A stretch of DNA of 23,134 nt from Symbiodinium natans (Eukaryota; Sar; Dinophyceae; Suessiales; Symbiodiniaceae), in contig CAJNDS010000699.1 in assembly GCA_905221605.1 (NCBI GenBank), positions 64,001 to 87,134 on the forward strand, written 5' to 3'. How positions within the stretch are numbered: the first letter of the stretch is position 1; each line of letters begins with the position of its first letter. The position numbers and the translations under genes are program-made. The notes under the pieces were generated by a model. The model was not told the DNA's origin and did not search any database. It worked only from the letters and a program-made list of their open reading frames with translations. Shown here in pieces: positions 8,256 through 17,754 of the stretch.

Positions 8256-8952
8256 GCGCCGCTGTGAGGTTGAGGACTTTATATAGGGACCTTAATGATT
8301 CGGATAAGGTTTTGGGGGTTGTCAGAGTGTATTTTTGTAGGGACCCTAAGGGAATAATACTGCTAGTAATTCTTCCGGCCCCTATATCAATTTAGGGTTC
8401 AGAATCCTGCATGCTCTGAACCGTAGGGAGTTGGGGACTTCGGTACCCTATATGCTTGAACTTGAAAAGGGCCCCGGGTTTCCTGCAAAGAGCTGGGACG
8501 TGCGGCTTCTTTCTATCTGAGTGGACCAAGTGGCCTGGGTTTTCGGATGGCTGCGCATGGCTGCGCTTTTGGGTGAGGCTCTTGTTTCGCGGAGCTCGTT
8601 TTGTCCTAGAAATCTTTCTGTCTTCTGTTTTCAGGACTGGATTTAGGACTCCAGGATCTCGTATGAGGCTAGGTGCTGCAGCTGTGCCGAAGAATTCCGG
8701 GAAAATCTGCGGCTGCCACGCCGAGACACCTCCCGCCGAAGCAGGGAGCACTTAGAACCTGGTTGCTTTGGGGGTTTAGGGGTTCGTTCGGGGGTCTAGG
8801 GAAGGGCCAGAGACCCTAAACCAAAAACCCTGAACCCTAAACCTTCAACCCCAAACCCTAAACCCTAAAACCCTAAACTCCAAGCCCTAAACCCTAAACC
8901 CTGAACCCTAAACCCTAAACCCTAAACCCTAAACCTTCTGGGTGGCCCCCAG
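8256..8952 (+). other. Inferred intron of the ARM gene
   Basis: About 700 nt between ARM exons. It includes GGAATAATACTGCTAGTAAT at 8350-8369 (a related phrase occurs at 5444), open frames near 8456-8755 on both strands without recognisable domains, and a CCCTAAA-rich end. Confidence 0.45.
8813..8935. repeat. Degenerate CCCTAAA array at intron 3' end
   Basis: About sixteen CCCTAAA-like units with variants (CCCTGAA, CCTTCAA, CCCCAAA), ending 17 bp before the next exon. Confidence 0.9.
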
Positions 8953-9020
8953 ATGACGATCGCCCAAGCTGGCGCCGTGCCGCCCCTGGTCCGACTCCTG
9001 GAGCGACCGTTGGCAGAGCT
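8953..9020 (+). CDS. ARM first-half exon, GC donor inferred
   Basis: CCCCCAG|A opens MTIAQAGAVPPLVRLLERPL and AE. With the donor at GAGCT|GCGCCG (phase 2) the join to 9637 gives LLERPLAELREAGASALRML, exactly 42 residues over the two exons and ten residues between LL and the third helix. The alternative GT donor at 9045 keeps the frame but inserts eight basic residues and breaks the repeat length. The ATG at the start is an internal Met at the repeat's first position, not necessarily the gene start. Confidence 0.7.
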
Positions 9021-12000
9021 GCGCCGCGGCTGCAAGAGCTCAAGGTCCAGGAATTCTTTGGGTTTTTTTAAGGGCCTTTTTAGGTGTTTTTAGGGTTGTT
9101 TAGGGTTTGTTTGGGGTTGCGTTTTTCGGGTTGTTGGAGTTATTTCGGTGTTTTGGGTTTTTTTTGGGTTTGAGGTCCAGAAAGTGAAGGGTTCAGGGAA
9201 CGAAAGGGCAGCGTTGGGTCCTTAAGGTGTGTTGGGCTGATCGTGCAGGCAGTGACGGGTTGAGCTCGGACATGGGCCCTCTTTTAATTTTTGCGTTTCT
9301 AGAGCAACTTCGCTTGTAGGGTAACAAGAGAAACTGAGTCTTCAACACGAAAACCTCCCAAGGAAGTCTCGCTTTCGCGTCCCTTTGTTAAACCCTAAAC
9401 CTTCGACATCAGAACCCGGCTTCCTAACTGCTGGTACGCCCCACAAGCCAAGCGCATAAATGCAGCAAACCCCTGAACCCACGGCGTCCCAAAAGAGAGA
9501 ATCAAGAACTTCATCAGAGGATTTCCGAAAATAGGGGTCCCCCTTTGGGGGGTGGTCCCTTTAAGGAGGTTCTATTCTTTTTGAGTAGAAAGGGGTACCT
9601 CCATTTGGGAAATACCCATCCACACCCCAAGCCAAGGAGGGAAGCCGGAGCATCCGCCCTGCGCATGCTCGCCACGAACAATGCTGACAACCAAGTGCCT
9701 CTTACCGCATTTTTGGATTTAGGGCTTCTAGTGTTTGAAGCGTTTTTAGGGTTAAAAGGGTTCCAAGCTTGAGGCGTCTGTTTTTTGGCGAGTGTCGCAA
9801 GAGGAACCCTAGCAGTCTGGAACATCAATCCCTTTCCTCGCTCCGTTCTGGTTCCGCTTGTGGCTGCACGACGACCATAGTCACTATTCCTGGCCCAAGC
9901 TAACTTTCGAAGCTTGCCTCCCACATCAGAAAGCTTGTCCTGCGCTACAATCCTAAGCCCCCTTAACCCTAAGCCCTTTACAGTTCAGGGCTTGGGGTTT
10001 CCCCATGTAATCCTCGAGTGTCCACACACCGAGGTAGCAGTGGCTCACGCAGGGGCCATTCGGCCCATGGTGCAGCTTCTCTACGATGAAACGCCGGGGA
10101 ACCTGAAAGAACACCCCCACAATCCCCCCATTTGTAGTCTGTCTAAGGCTGCTGGGGTCGTGGTCTTCAACTTCTTGACGCAACAAAACAAGGGAGCCAC
10201 GAACAAAGTGCACATATCCAGTCACTTTGGCGTAGCTGTCCAGAGCCGGTTGGAGGGATTTTGGTGGAGAAAACATTTAAATCATCTAAGGGTTGGGGGC
10301 TCGAATAAGCGTCGCAGGACCAGAACCCCCAAAAAAACACTGAATCCCAAACTCACAAGGGGCCGCTGACACCCTATGCAACTTGAGCTTAGGTCTCCGG
10401 GACCCATGCAAGGGCTCAACCCTAAACGCTTGAAACTCCGGACGTAAAACCTCACACTGTTTGGGGAGATGGGAACCTGAAACTCAACTCCCTGAGCCCC
10501 AAACTATGCTGTTCTTGTCGGGAATTACGTTGTTATACCGAGCTCAAGGGAATGTTGAAGATGGTATTTTTCAGTTGGGTTCTAAGGGAGCATCATGAAC
10601 CCTAAACGAACCCCCCGGATCCTCAAGTAACTGCTGCTTAGTGGAATGGGGGAATAAGGTACCATATATAATCCCTTAAAGGGTATATAGGGGCATATAG
10701 GGTGCCTCATGCCTTCATTCCCCTACTCACCAACAGTAAGTTGAACCCTAAACCCTAAACGCTAAACATCCCCAAACCCTAAACGACTCTCCGGATCCTT
10801 GAGCCCAGAGGCCCAGCGTCAGGGAAGAGGCGGCCGCTGCCTTAGGGAACCTCGTCTTTTACAACGACGAGACGAACGCGGGAAACCAGGCGCGACGCGG
10901 GTTTGGGTTTACGGTTTGGGGTTGAGGGTTTAGGGTTCAGGGTGGTTCATGGCATGATGTAGAGGGTTCAGGGATGTTTAGGGTTTTGCGGGCTTGGGGA
11001 AATTAATTGCAGGGGCAGGAAGCGAACCCCTAACGGCTGACGCACACTCACAACGTATGGCCGCGACAGGCGAAGAAGCATCGGACGGTTTTCGGGTTTG
11101 GGGGGTTGGGGGTTTAGGAGGGTCCTGAACACTAGATCCTGAGTGCCGACTCCTAAGACCCTGCATCCCGATACTCCCAGCTTGCCTTTGCTCCAAAGGG
11201 AAGCCGTCAACTTGCCTCAGTCCCCGCAAACGAAATCCTAACTTCGTCCGGAACATCCCTGTATTTCCCCCCCTACCAGAATCTGCGTTTTAAAACAAAC
11301 CAAGAGCCTGGTAAAGCCCTAAAAACTCTTAGAAGGAAAACACAAATCGCAAATAAGCCCCTCGACTCAAGGCCGCCATCGCCGAAGCGGGAGCATTGCA
11401 GAGACTTGGAGTACTACTGCAGGACAAGGCAAGGTTTTTTGTTGGGGGAATTGGGGAGGGATTTTGGGATTTTTTTGGTTGGGGGAGGGGGGTTAGTTGG
11501 CTTGAGGGTGTAGAGGATTTGGATTTGGGGCTTAGGGTTTGTAGCTCTGGGGACCCTAAACCCTAACCATAGGCTTGGGGATCGCCGGCACGGCTGGCAC
11601 CCCAGTGAATTCCTGCGGGTCAGGAATCCCCAGCTCAAAATTTGACACCGCCCGCACCGCTACAGAAAGGGCTACCAGAGGCCGGAAAAGGCTGGAAAGG
11701 AAAGGCATCCCACGGCTTCAGAAGCTTAGAAAGGCTTCACAATGTTATTCTTAAAGCTGTTGTTATCTATCTATCTATCTATCTATCTATCGTGCGTAAG
11801 TCGATGTTAGGTCAGAGAGTAGGTTTCTAAAAAAGGGTCTGCGCAGAGGAAGCGCGCCTTGCCCAGAGAAACCGGTGCCATCTGAGTGCAGAGACCTATG
11901 TAAACTGGCTGATGCACGCGGCTCTGGGGAGATGGCTCTGGATCCAGAGATTTTGGAGGAGAGAGCTGGTCCTTTTCTTTCAGTGCTGATTTCGAGGGGA

Positions 12001-15000
12001 GGGGAGCCCTCTGCCGGCTTCGGGTTCGGAGGCTTCATTGAAGGTCTCGAATCCTCCCCGAAGCCGCTGGGATTATCAGGAAGTTAAGAGCGGTGAAGGG
12101 TTCAGGGTTTAGGGTTTAGTGTTCAGGGTTTAGAGCAGCCATTTACAATTTTGTCCGAACTGCTCGGGCCCGGAAACATAAGGGAGGTCAATCTTTCAAG
12201 AGCTGGGGTTTTGCTCGATGGATCTGAGTTCAGGACAACCGAGAACAGCGGCTGAAAGCACTCAGCCCCTAAACTCTTTTAGATTCCAAAGCCTGAAATG
12301 CGGACAACGGATACACATGGAAACGAACGGATGCACATGGAAACGTGAACTGGAAGTGAGGTGGCCACTGCTACCGTGAAACGCGCATTGAAGCCCAACA
12401 GCGTAGCCTTGAAAAGGGCATAAACTTTTTCGACCTAAACCCTAAACCCTAAATTTTTCAAACCTAAACCCCAAACCCTAAACCCTAAACCCTGAGCCGC
12501 GACATTGGGTCTTGCAGGCCGGGGCCGTCGCAGAGACTGCCGCCGGGGCCCTGAGAAATTTGGCTGCGCAGAACGCGGCCAACCAGGCCGGGCTTTGTGG
12601 TTCAGGGTTCAGGGTTCAGGGTTTAGGGTTTAGGGTTTGGGTGTTTCCGAGAGCTTTGGGGGGATGGGCCCTTGGGGTATCTTACATATTCCCTTCTTGG
12701 GTTTAAGAGGATCATACTCAGAGAAACAGTTTTTTGAAAGGGTTTTAACGGGCCAACCTAGGCTTCAAGGTTGAGGGCCGTTTTTGGTTGCCTAGGGCTT
12801 TCTGGGGGTCTGAGGGGCTTTGTTGGGGACTTGCTTGTCGCCGCGCAGGTCTCGGGACCTTGGATTTCTCGACTGGCTCTTGGGGTTTAGAGCTGCTGAG
12901 TTTCGGGGTGACGGACTTATACTTTTGGTTGTGAGAGTTTCTGCGTGCACAGTTAACTTGCCTTTTGTTGTTGTTTTGGCCATGTGCCAACGACTTTAGC
13001 TTGGATCACCCAGAGATGTTCAGCTTCAGAAGCAAGACCTGCTTTGGATTTGCGATCTTGGGTTCGGCTTTTTGTTCATGCTCCTCGCTTTGCCGGGCAG
13101 ATTCCCGAGCGGTCCTAATTCCCGAACGGTCCTACTCCAACCCCCGAAGCCACGAAACCCTCAAAAACTGCGAAGCCCTGAGATCCTCAGCCCGTAAACC
13201 CCCAAAACCCCTAAGCCCCTAAAGCCCCTAAACCCAAAACCCCGCAACCCCTAAAACCCCTCAAAAACCCTAAAACCTTTAAACACCCCTAAAACCCTTA
13301 AAACCTCTAAACACCCCGAAACACCCCGAGAAACCCCTAAACAAGCCCCTAAAACCCTTAAAAGCCCCCCAAAAAAACCTTAAAAAACCCCTTAAAAACT
13401 CCTAAAAGCCCCCCTAAACCTCCTGCTTTGAGGAGACGGTCTGCCAAAGTGACACCCTACGGGGCCTCGTGCAGCTGCTGAAGGCCACTGAGGAGCCCAA
13501 GGTGCAGGCGCTTTGAGGGAGGGTTTAGGGTTTAGGGTTTAGGGTTTTTCGGCTTTGGGGCTTAAGGTTTTGGATGTTGGTCCTTTTCGGGTCGAGGGTT
13601 TGGGCTTACGGTTTTGAGGGGCTTTCACAATGGGGTCCGATCCCTGAAGTCCCGTTCTCTGTAGGCATAGTGGAGTTCCGAAAAGGGTGGACGCTGCATC
13701 CCAACTCAGAGAGAAGTGAAACTGCCAGCCAAGGGCGCTGCAGCTTGAGACTAAGCGCTTAACTCCCGCTTTTGCCCGGGGAAACAAGCCGGGTATCTAT
13801 GATCATTTCTCGACATCGTGGTCCCTCTTCATAAGTCAGAGAATTCTCTTTTCGAACTGCAGGCGTCTAGCGTGCTCGGTGGTGTGTTAACGGTCTTGTT
13901 CGGTGAATTCAGAGCCGCAGTCTTTGAATCTTGACACAAAGGCCACCGACCCGCCGAACCATCGCAGCACTCTTTCATACCTTCCTCCTCTCGAGAAGAG
14001 TCCTTTCACATCCCTGAAACCGCCCGCCCCCGAAACAACCCCCCTCCCCCGCACAAACCCTAAGCCCTAAACAGACCCCTAAGCTCTAAATAGCCCTTAG
14101 TTTGGGTCCCTTGTTTTTTCAACCCGTTTACACCCTTTTTCAATGAGAGCCCATACGTCGGATCCCTCTAAACAAGGGTAAGGGACCACACTAAGGGCCC
14201 ATATGGTTCCATGGTTCCAACCTAAAACCTGTGAACCGCGGCAGGTTGAGGCTGCAGGTGCCATCCACAACTTGGCAGGGGCCCCTTCAGGGGGAGGGGG
14301 ATTTTGGGGGGGGGGGGGGGGGGGGGGGGGAGGGGGGGGGGGGGAAATTGAGGGATGCTTCTGAGGTTTTCCATAATAGGGGAAGGGGGGAGGAGTAAGT
14401 GGAGCCCGAGGTTGGCCTGCGTGTGTTTCTCCAAGCTTCCGCGAACGGAGGGAGGGTTTGGCGTATGAGGTGCATGCTGGGTGGGATGCAGGGATGTTAG
14501 CCAAACTGGTCTGAGATTCGGCACTTGGGGTTAGCCTGCAAGAACCTGGACATGCTCCGTGTCTCTCTGCACAACACGGGAATAAGCTACGAGCAAGGAG
14601 CAACGAAGAAAGAACCCTAGATCCTATGAACTGACTTGCCAACATGAGCACCGCAATCACCAGACTGCCGGGCCTGAAAAACAACATAAACGCAGAGCGA
14701 TAAACGCAAAGCGTTTGTACAGGAACTGATCGCGAGGTTCTGGTTCAGAAAAACAGCAACTACCAATCGGGATTGAGAGTCATGGAGCAATCAAAGTACT
14801 TTCGGTGCGTTGAAACACGTCAACCGCAGAGCCCTTTACCGGGCCCAACCCCAACCCAAAATCAAGAATGTGATCTGCACCCAATCCCCACCTGGTGATC
14901 GCGTTCACCACTCAGGCGGCTGGAAACACCAGATGCCAAGGAAAGATTGTGGAGGTTCGATCGACAGAGTAAAAGTCTAGTGTAGGTATGGTTTAAGGGA

Positions 15001-16522
15001 CCCTATCCATCCCGAGCCTATTGCTAGCCGGGCAAAGGGAAGTCCCCCATAGGGACTACACAAGGCGCGCGTGCCCCCGTGTGTGTGTGTGCGTATGTCT
15101 ATATACATAACATAACTTGTTTACAGAGAGAAAGAGAGAGATGGGGAGGCTATACAAGCAGAGAAATTAAGAGCCCTTTCTAGCGGTCGAGTACCCCTAG
15201 CTGCTCAAGCGCGAACCCAGTCTGAGGTTCATTCGGGACGTAGGAGGGTCAGGCGACATGATATTTAGAGCTCAATTCAGGATGCCTCAGACTACACCCG
15301 AAAGGCCCTGAAGCCCTAGAACCCTGAAACCCCCCAAAGAACCCTAATTAAGCGTTCAGGGTTTTAGGGTCTAGAGGTTTAGGGTTTTTAGGGTTCAACC
15401 CTACAACCCTCCATGAAGCACAACAACCTTGGAGGCTGGTGGGTTACAACCACTTGTGTCGCTGCTGAAAGAGGAGGCAAGGGCTTTGGGGTTTGAGGGT
15501 CGAAGGGATGGATGCGGGAGACTGAATAACAACATCATCCATTGTAATCCTTGTAAAATACCCATTCTGCTTAAGTCGGCCTCAATACTTACATGGTGGA
15601 AGGTTACGTTGGGTGGCTCGTGAACTCATCCTGCCAGGGTGAACTTCCTCATGCCCTCACATACGAATGCAACCTCGGCGAGAGGCCCTTCGTAACTAGT
15701 ATCTTAGGAAACATTCATGCAATGCCCGACGCCTGCCCTCAAAGTCCCAAACCTCAAGTTCTGAATCCTCGACGGCCACCGTTTCTTCCCGTACGTCACT
15801 GAACATGTTGTGTCACTGGCTTCGCCTCAAAGTCGAGCATCCTAGCCGTAGCCTCAAAACAAGACTCAGACGCCTGACGAGCCATGAAGAGCCAGGTTCC
15901 ACGAATGCGCGAAGTTGCGGCGGGAGCCTTGTGGGCCTTAGCCAGGCGGGGCCTGGCACATTCAGGGCGAGTCGATTGAGCTTGGAGGGGAGAGGGAGAA
16001 GGCCGCAACGAAAGAAGCCCGAAATCCCGAAACCTTTCACCTCAACATGGAGAAAGCTTGACTGAAAGGACTAAAGATTCAGGATTCAAAGAGTGAAAAG
16101 CACAAGCTAAGCACAGAGCTCGGAGCAAACTCTTTCGCAAGTCAGCAGTGCGTCACCGGTCCTCTTGGGGTTTCAAGGGTGCCTAGAGCCATGCGTGCTG
16201 TTCTCTACTACTACACTTGGAGAACTTTTGAAGCTGGATCCCTACAGCCTCCCAGAAGTGCGGGAAACCGTGGGATGTTCCCCTGTTTCTAGCAGTCCTC
16301 AATAGGGATTGTAGTACCCCCTATCATCGTACCTATACAGCATTGTTGGTCTAAGGGGAAACATCTCAAGGTATACGGTATACCTCACCGGAGTTGAACC
16401 ATGGTGCCAGGGACAATCCCGAGCTCCAGAAGGCCATCGATCGATCGGGCAACATTTACGCCGAGCACTTGCCCCAAAGAGATCCAAAAAAGAAGCCGGA
16501 TCCAGGGCCACAAGGCCTATAA
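8953..16522 (+). CDS. ARM-repeat protein gene, best-connected span (model)
   Basis: Summary of the exon model: 8953-9020, 9637-9694, 10034-10098 (or to 10207), 10817-10889, 11372-11428, 12518-12586, 13433-13501, 14245-14280, 15419-15476, 15896-15970, 16394-16522. Most exons encode half an ARM repeat. The splits fall at two fixed places, after NQ and before or within the loop preceding helix 3. Earlier exons (3480 to 8255) probably belong to the same gene. ARM repeats stack into a superhelix that binds proteins; family members serve in adhesion, transport or cilia, and nothing here shows which. Domains other than ARM are not seen. The start codon is not identified. Confidence 0.6.
9637..9694 (+). 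CDS. ARM second-half exon
   Basis: AGCCAAG|G followed by REAGASALRMLATNNADNQ, then donor CAA|GTGCCT in phase 0. The NxADNQ ending is the classic ARM helix-3 terminus. The next exon begins VAVAHAGAI in phase 0, so the splice recreates NQ|VAVAHAGAI. Length 58 nt complements the 68 nt of the previous exon (126 = 42 codons). Confidence 0.75.
10034..10207 (+). CDS. ARM repeat exon, possibly with internal micro-intron
   Basis: ACACCGAG|G opens VAVAHAGAIRPMVQLLYDET, then PGNLKE, a 12-residue stretch HPHNPPICSLSK, then AAGVVVFNFLTQQNKGATNK and donor GTGCAC. It is open throughout and both halves are ARM-like. The extra stretch is not part of an ARM repeat: removing 39 nt as GAACAC...CTAAG (a GA-AG micro-intron) gives near-normal spacing. 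Another option ends the first half at CCGGG|GAACCT (10098) and joins to 10817, giving LL plus exactly ten residues. The second half here would then be an alternative exon. Confidence 0.65.
10512..10590. repeat. Dispersed repeat, copy 2
   Basis: Resembles 7853-7945: GGGAATTACGTTGTTATA, then AAGGGAATGTTGAAGATGG, then GGGTTCTAAGGGAG. More diverged than a recent insertion. Confidence 0.4.
10631..10736. mobile_element. Short inverted-repeat element (MITE-like), copy 2
   Basis: Starts CTGCTGCTTAGTGGAATGGG and ends with the imperfect inverse (CATTCCCCTACTCACCAACAG). TAA flanks both sides, compatible with a 3-bp target duplication. The inner GGAATGGGGGAATaAG matches the element at 324-419. Non-coding. 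Confidence 0.5.
10817..10889 (+). CDS. ARM second-half exon, GC donor inferred
   Basis: GGCCCAG|C then VREEAAAALGNLVFYNDETN and AGNQ, ending AACCAG|GCGCGA. It starts with one base, so a phase-2 exon must precede it; 10034-10098 is the best partner. The third helix has four extra residues (FYNDET loop), as in the copy at 10140-10207. Ending at NQ in phase 0 with a GC donor allows a clean join to AAIAEAGAL at 11372; no GT is available near. Confidence 0.7.
11372..11428 (+). CDS. ARM first-half exon, GC donor
   Basis: GACTCAAG|G opens AAIAEAGALQRLGVLLQDK, 19 codons, phase 0 to 0. The donor is AAG|GCAAGG. A GT donor five bases later (11434) would leave phase 2 and break the frame of the next exon at 12518. 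With the GC donor the two exons sum to exactly 42 codons and LL is followed by ten residues before AAGALRNLA. This is the strongest single argument for a GC-AG intron here. Confidence 0.78.
11764..11791. repeat. (CTAT)7 microsatellite
   Basis: Tetranucleotide TATC/CTAT repeated about seven times without interruption, within an ARM-gene intron. Confidence 0.95.
12433..12494. repeat. CCCTAAA units near intron 3' end
   Basis: Two clusters of CCCTAAA units separated by TTTTTCA, ending 23 bp before the next exon. Confidence 0.85.
12518..12586 (+). CDS. ARM second-half exon, GC donor inferred
   Basis: TCTTGCAG|G opens AGAVAETAAGALRNLAAQNA and ANQ (23 codons, phase 0 to 0), the best match to the ARM consensus in the window. 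AACCAG|GCCGGG is taken as a GC donor. Like 10889 it falls right after NQ, and the next exon (13433) starts at repeat position 1. Reading on gives AGLCGSGF, which leaves the repeat and soon enters TTCAGGG/TTTAGGG repeats. Confidence 0.78.
13195..13425. repeat. Highly degenerate CCCCTAAA tract
   Basis: Some 230 bp of CCCCTAAAA, CCCCAAAA, CCTTAAAA and similar words, evidently eroded telomere-like units. It ends 7 bp before an ARM exon and supplies that exon's pyrimidine-rich acceptor context. Confidence 0.75.
13433..13501 (+). CDS. ARM first-half exon
   Basis: TGCTTTGAG|G opens ETVCQSDTLRGLVQLLKATE and EPK: 16 residues to the LL pair as in the other first halves, phase 0. The donor is CCCAAG|GTGCAG (GT); CAG|GCGCTT at 13508 is a GC alternative. 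The frame stops at TGA 13514-13516, so the exon must end here. It joins to VEAAGAIHNLA at 14245, leaving nine residues between LL and helix 3. Confidence 0.7.
13516..13546. repeat. TTTAGGG units at intron 5' end
   Basis: Three to four units starting 15 bp after the exon end. Confidence 0.85.
14245..14280 (+). CDS. ARM second-half exon
   Basis: CGCGGCAG|G opens VEAAGAIHNLAGAP, matching ARM helix 3 (VQEAAGALRNLA). The 3' end is not resolved, because the sequence runs into a G homopolymer within 25 bp; GC or GG-type boundaries near GCAGGG|GCCCCT are possible. An ORF rich in proline on the opposite strand here is only the complement of the G tract. Confidence 0.6.
14306..14344. repeat. Poly-G tract
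   Basis: A run of 25 G, one A, then 13 G, immediately downstream of an ARM exon. It could form G-quadruplexes. Its exact length may be affected by sequencing error. Confidence 0.9.
14345..15418 (+). other. Inferred intron, about 1.1 kb
   Basis: Separates ARM exons. It includes a GT microsatellite near 15078-15092, an AGAGA tract near 15125-15141, an imperfect inverted GGGACCCTA...CATAGGGAC pair at 15000-15056, and TTTAGGG-like units at 15356-15396. No exon recognised. Confidence 0.45.
15419..15476 (+). CDS. ARM first-half exon, GC donor
   Basis: After CATGAAG the frame reads TTTLEAGGLQPLVSLLKEE, 19 residues like the exon at 11372. It ends GAG|GCAAGG, the same GC donor hexamer as at 11429. 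Joining to 15896 gives KEEVPRMREV, exactly ten residues between LL and AAGALWALA. Reading on past the GC leaves the repeat. The one leading base implies a phase-2 upstream exon, which I could not place. Confidence 0.7.
15896..15970 (+). CDS. ARM second-half exon
   Basis: AGAGCCAG|G opens VPRMREVAAGALWALARRGL and AHSGR, a clear third helix. The donor is CGA|GTCGAT in phase 0; AGG|GCGAGT three bases earlier is a GC alternative. TGA follows at once in the same frame, so the exon must end here. Its first codon is in phase 0, agreeing with the previous GC donor. Confidence 0.68.
16394..16522 (+). CDS. Probable last exon of the ARM gene
   Basis: After CACCGGAG the frame reads LNHGARDNPELQKAIDRSGN then IYAEHL, followed by a charged tail (PQRDPKKKPDPGPQGL) and TAA at 16520-16522. 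ARDNPELQKAIDRSGNI lines up with the inter-repeat piece LARDNAENQVAIAEAGAI of ARM proteins. The Lys/Pro-rich tail without further repeats looks like a natural C-terminus. The acceptor is uncertain (16393 or GCCAG|G at 16410). Phase 0 at 16394 agrees with the donor at 15970, but the join lacks part of a repeat, so an exon may be missing. Confidence 0.5.
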   Translation: MNHGARDNPELQKAIDRSGNIYAEHLPQRDPKKKPDPGPQGL

Positions 16523-17754
16523 TTTGTTAATCAATATTTGTAAATAGGAAGACTGCCTTTGAGACATTATTCCCAGGTCATAATTACAAAAAAACTTCTC
16601 GTTGACGAAGTATTGAAATTTATCAGGGCTATGGTTTTTTGATCGGCTTTATCTTCCAATTATATTCGATTTGATATTTGGTAGGATGGATTTCAGAAAT
16701 GGAGAGGAGTGAATTATTCAGAGTTGATGGGAAATTCTTGTTCGCCTTCGTTACGATATTGGATATATATCCCTATAAAAGGCTACGGGCTCGACCCTAT
16801 TTTCGCTCTGCGGTCGCCTTGTCGGTTGCCCCGCCTCCTCTTCCGGTCAATTTGGCTGCTTGTGAGGGCCTTGCAGGGGGATCCGGAAAATTCCGGGAAT
16901 TTTCAAGCTTTTTGTTCAGAAATCCTTGGAATTTTGGGAATCACCCGGATCTGAAAATTCCCGGAAGTTTCGGAATCACCCGGATTGAGGTTTAGGCTTT
17001 CCGGGTTGGATTTAAGGTTCCAGCGCAACAGGAATGACGTGGGTGCCCCTTCACCTTCAAGGAAATCTTCAAGGAAATCTCTGGGTCCAGAGTAGTTCCG
17101 ATGACGGTCGCCGCCCGCCAGCTGTTCAAGGGGGTTCGGCCTCACGATCGCATATCAGCAACAGCTCTCGAAAAATCCTAGGAATTTAAAATTCCGGGAA
17201 TTTTCGGGATCCCCCGGGTTCAGGGTTTTACGCTTTACGATTTTTGGGGCTTAATAGAAATTGTATAGGGTTTGTGTCCGGAGTTTTGTCGTGTTTTGGG
17301 GGGGTTTTGTTTTTTGATTTTGCTGTAATGGTTTGGGTTCTGTCGGGTGGGGTGGGGGGTGGGTGGTTTTGGGGTGCTGAGGGGTTGGGGCTGAAAGGCT
17401 GGGGTTTTGGGGGGTTTACCCGAATGCCCGCGGTGGTGGTCCCGTGGAAAAATTCTTGGTCTAAGTATCCTTGAATCATATTGGATGTGACGATGATTAA
17501 TCCTTTTCAATATTTTTTCATGGATTTCGAGTTGCCACGGTATATGCCATGTTATGGGCGCCAAAAATCTTTTCAATCTTCAGCCTTAATTACTAGTACA
17601 ATTGGGGCATTATAGATTGCGTCTTAATATGCCCATGTGGCGTGATCTTGAACAAGGGGCACGGGATTTATTAGTTAATTTGTATGATCGGATCGATGAG
17701 CGTTATCGATATGGGACGGGATCTTCTTTTGAGGAAATATCGAAGATAGGTCTA
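16523..17754. other. Spacer with AT-rich patches and palindromes
   Basis: 3' flank of the ARM gene. AT-rich patches at 16523-16790 and 17470-17750 flank a section containing the 17-bp palindrome-like AAAATTCCGGGAATTTT twice (16887-16903, 17188-17204) and GAATCACCCGGAT twice (16938, 16973). A 105-codon open frame at 16678-16995 runs through these repeats and has no recognisable domain. Confidence 0.45.

Larger units (their letters stand above)
11429..12517 (+). other. Inferred GC-AG intron, about 1.1 kb
   Basis: GCAAGG...CTTGCAG|G. Contains a (CTAT)n microsatellite at 11764-11791 (about seven units), TTTAGGG-like units at 12101-12134, and CCCTAAA units at 12433-12494 close to the 3' end. Confidence 0.55.

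Noticed and set aside
14097-14687. Long - strand open frame with a polyproline stretch
   Set aside because: The proline run is the complement of the G homopolymer, the flanks show no domain, and the + strand carries a matching ARM half exon at 14245.
16735-16795. TATA-like promoter (CCCTATAAAAGG)
   Set aside because: No supported gene starts downstream, and dinoflagellate promoters generally lack TATA boxes.
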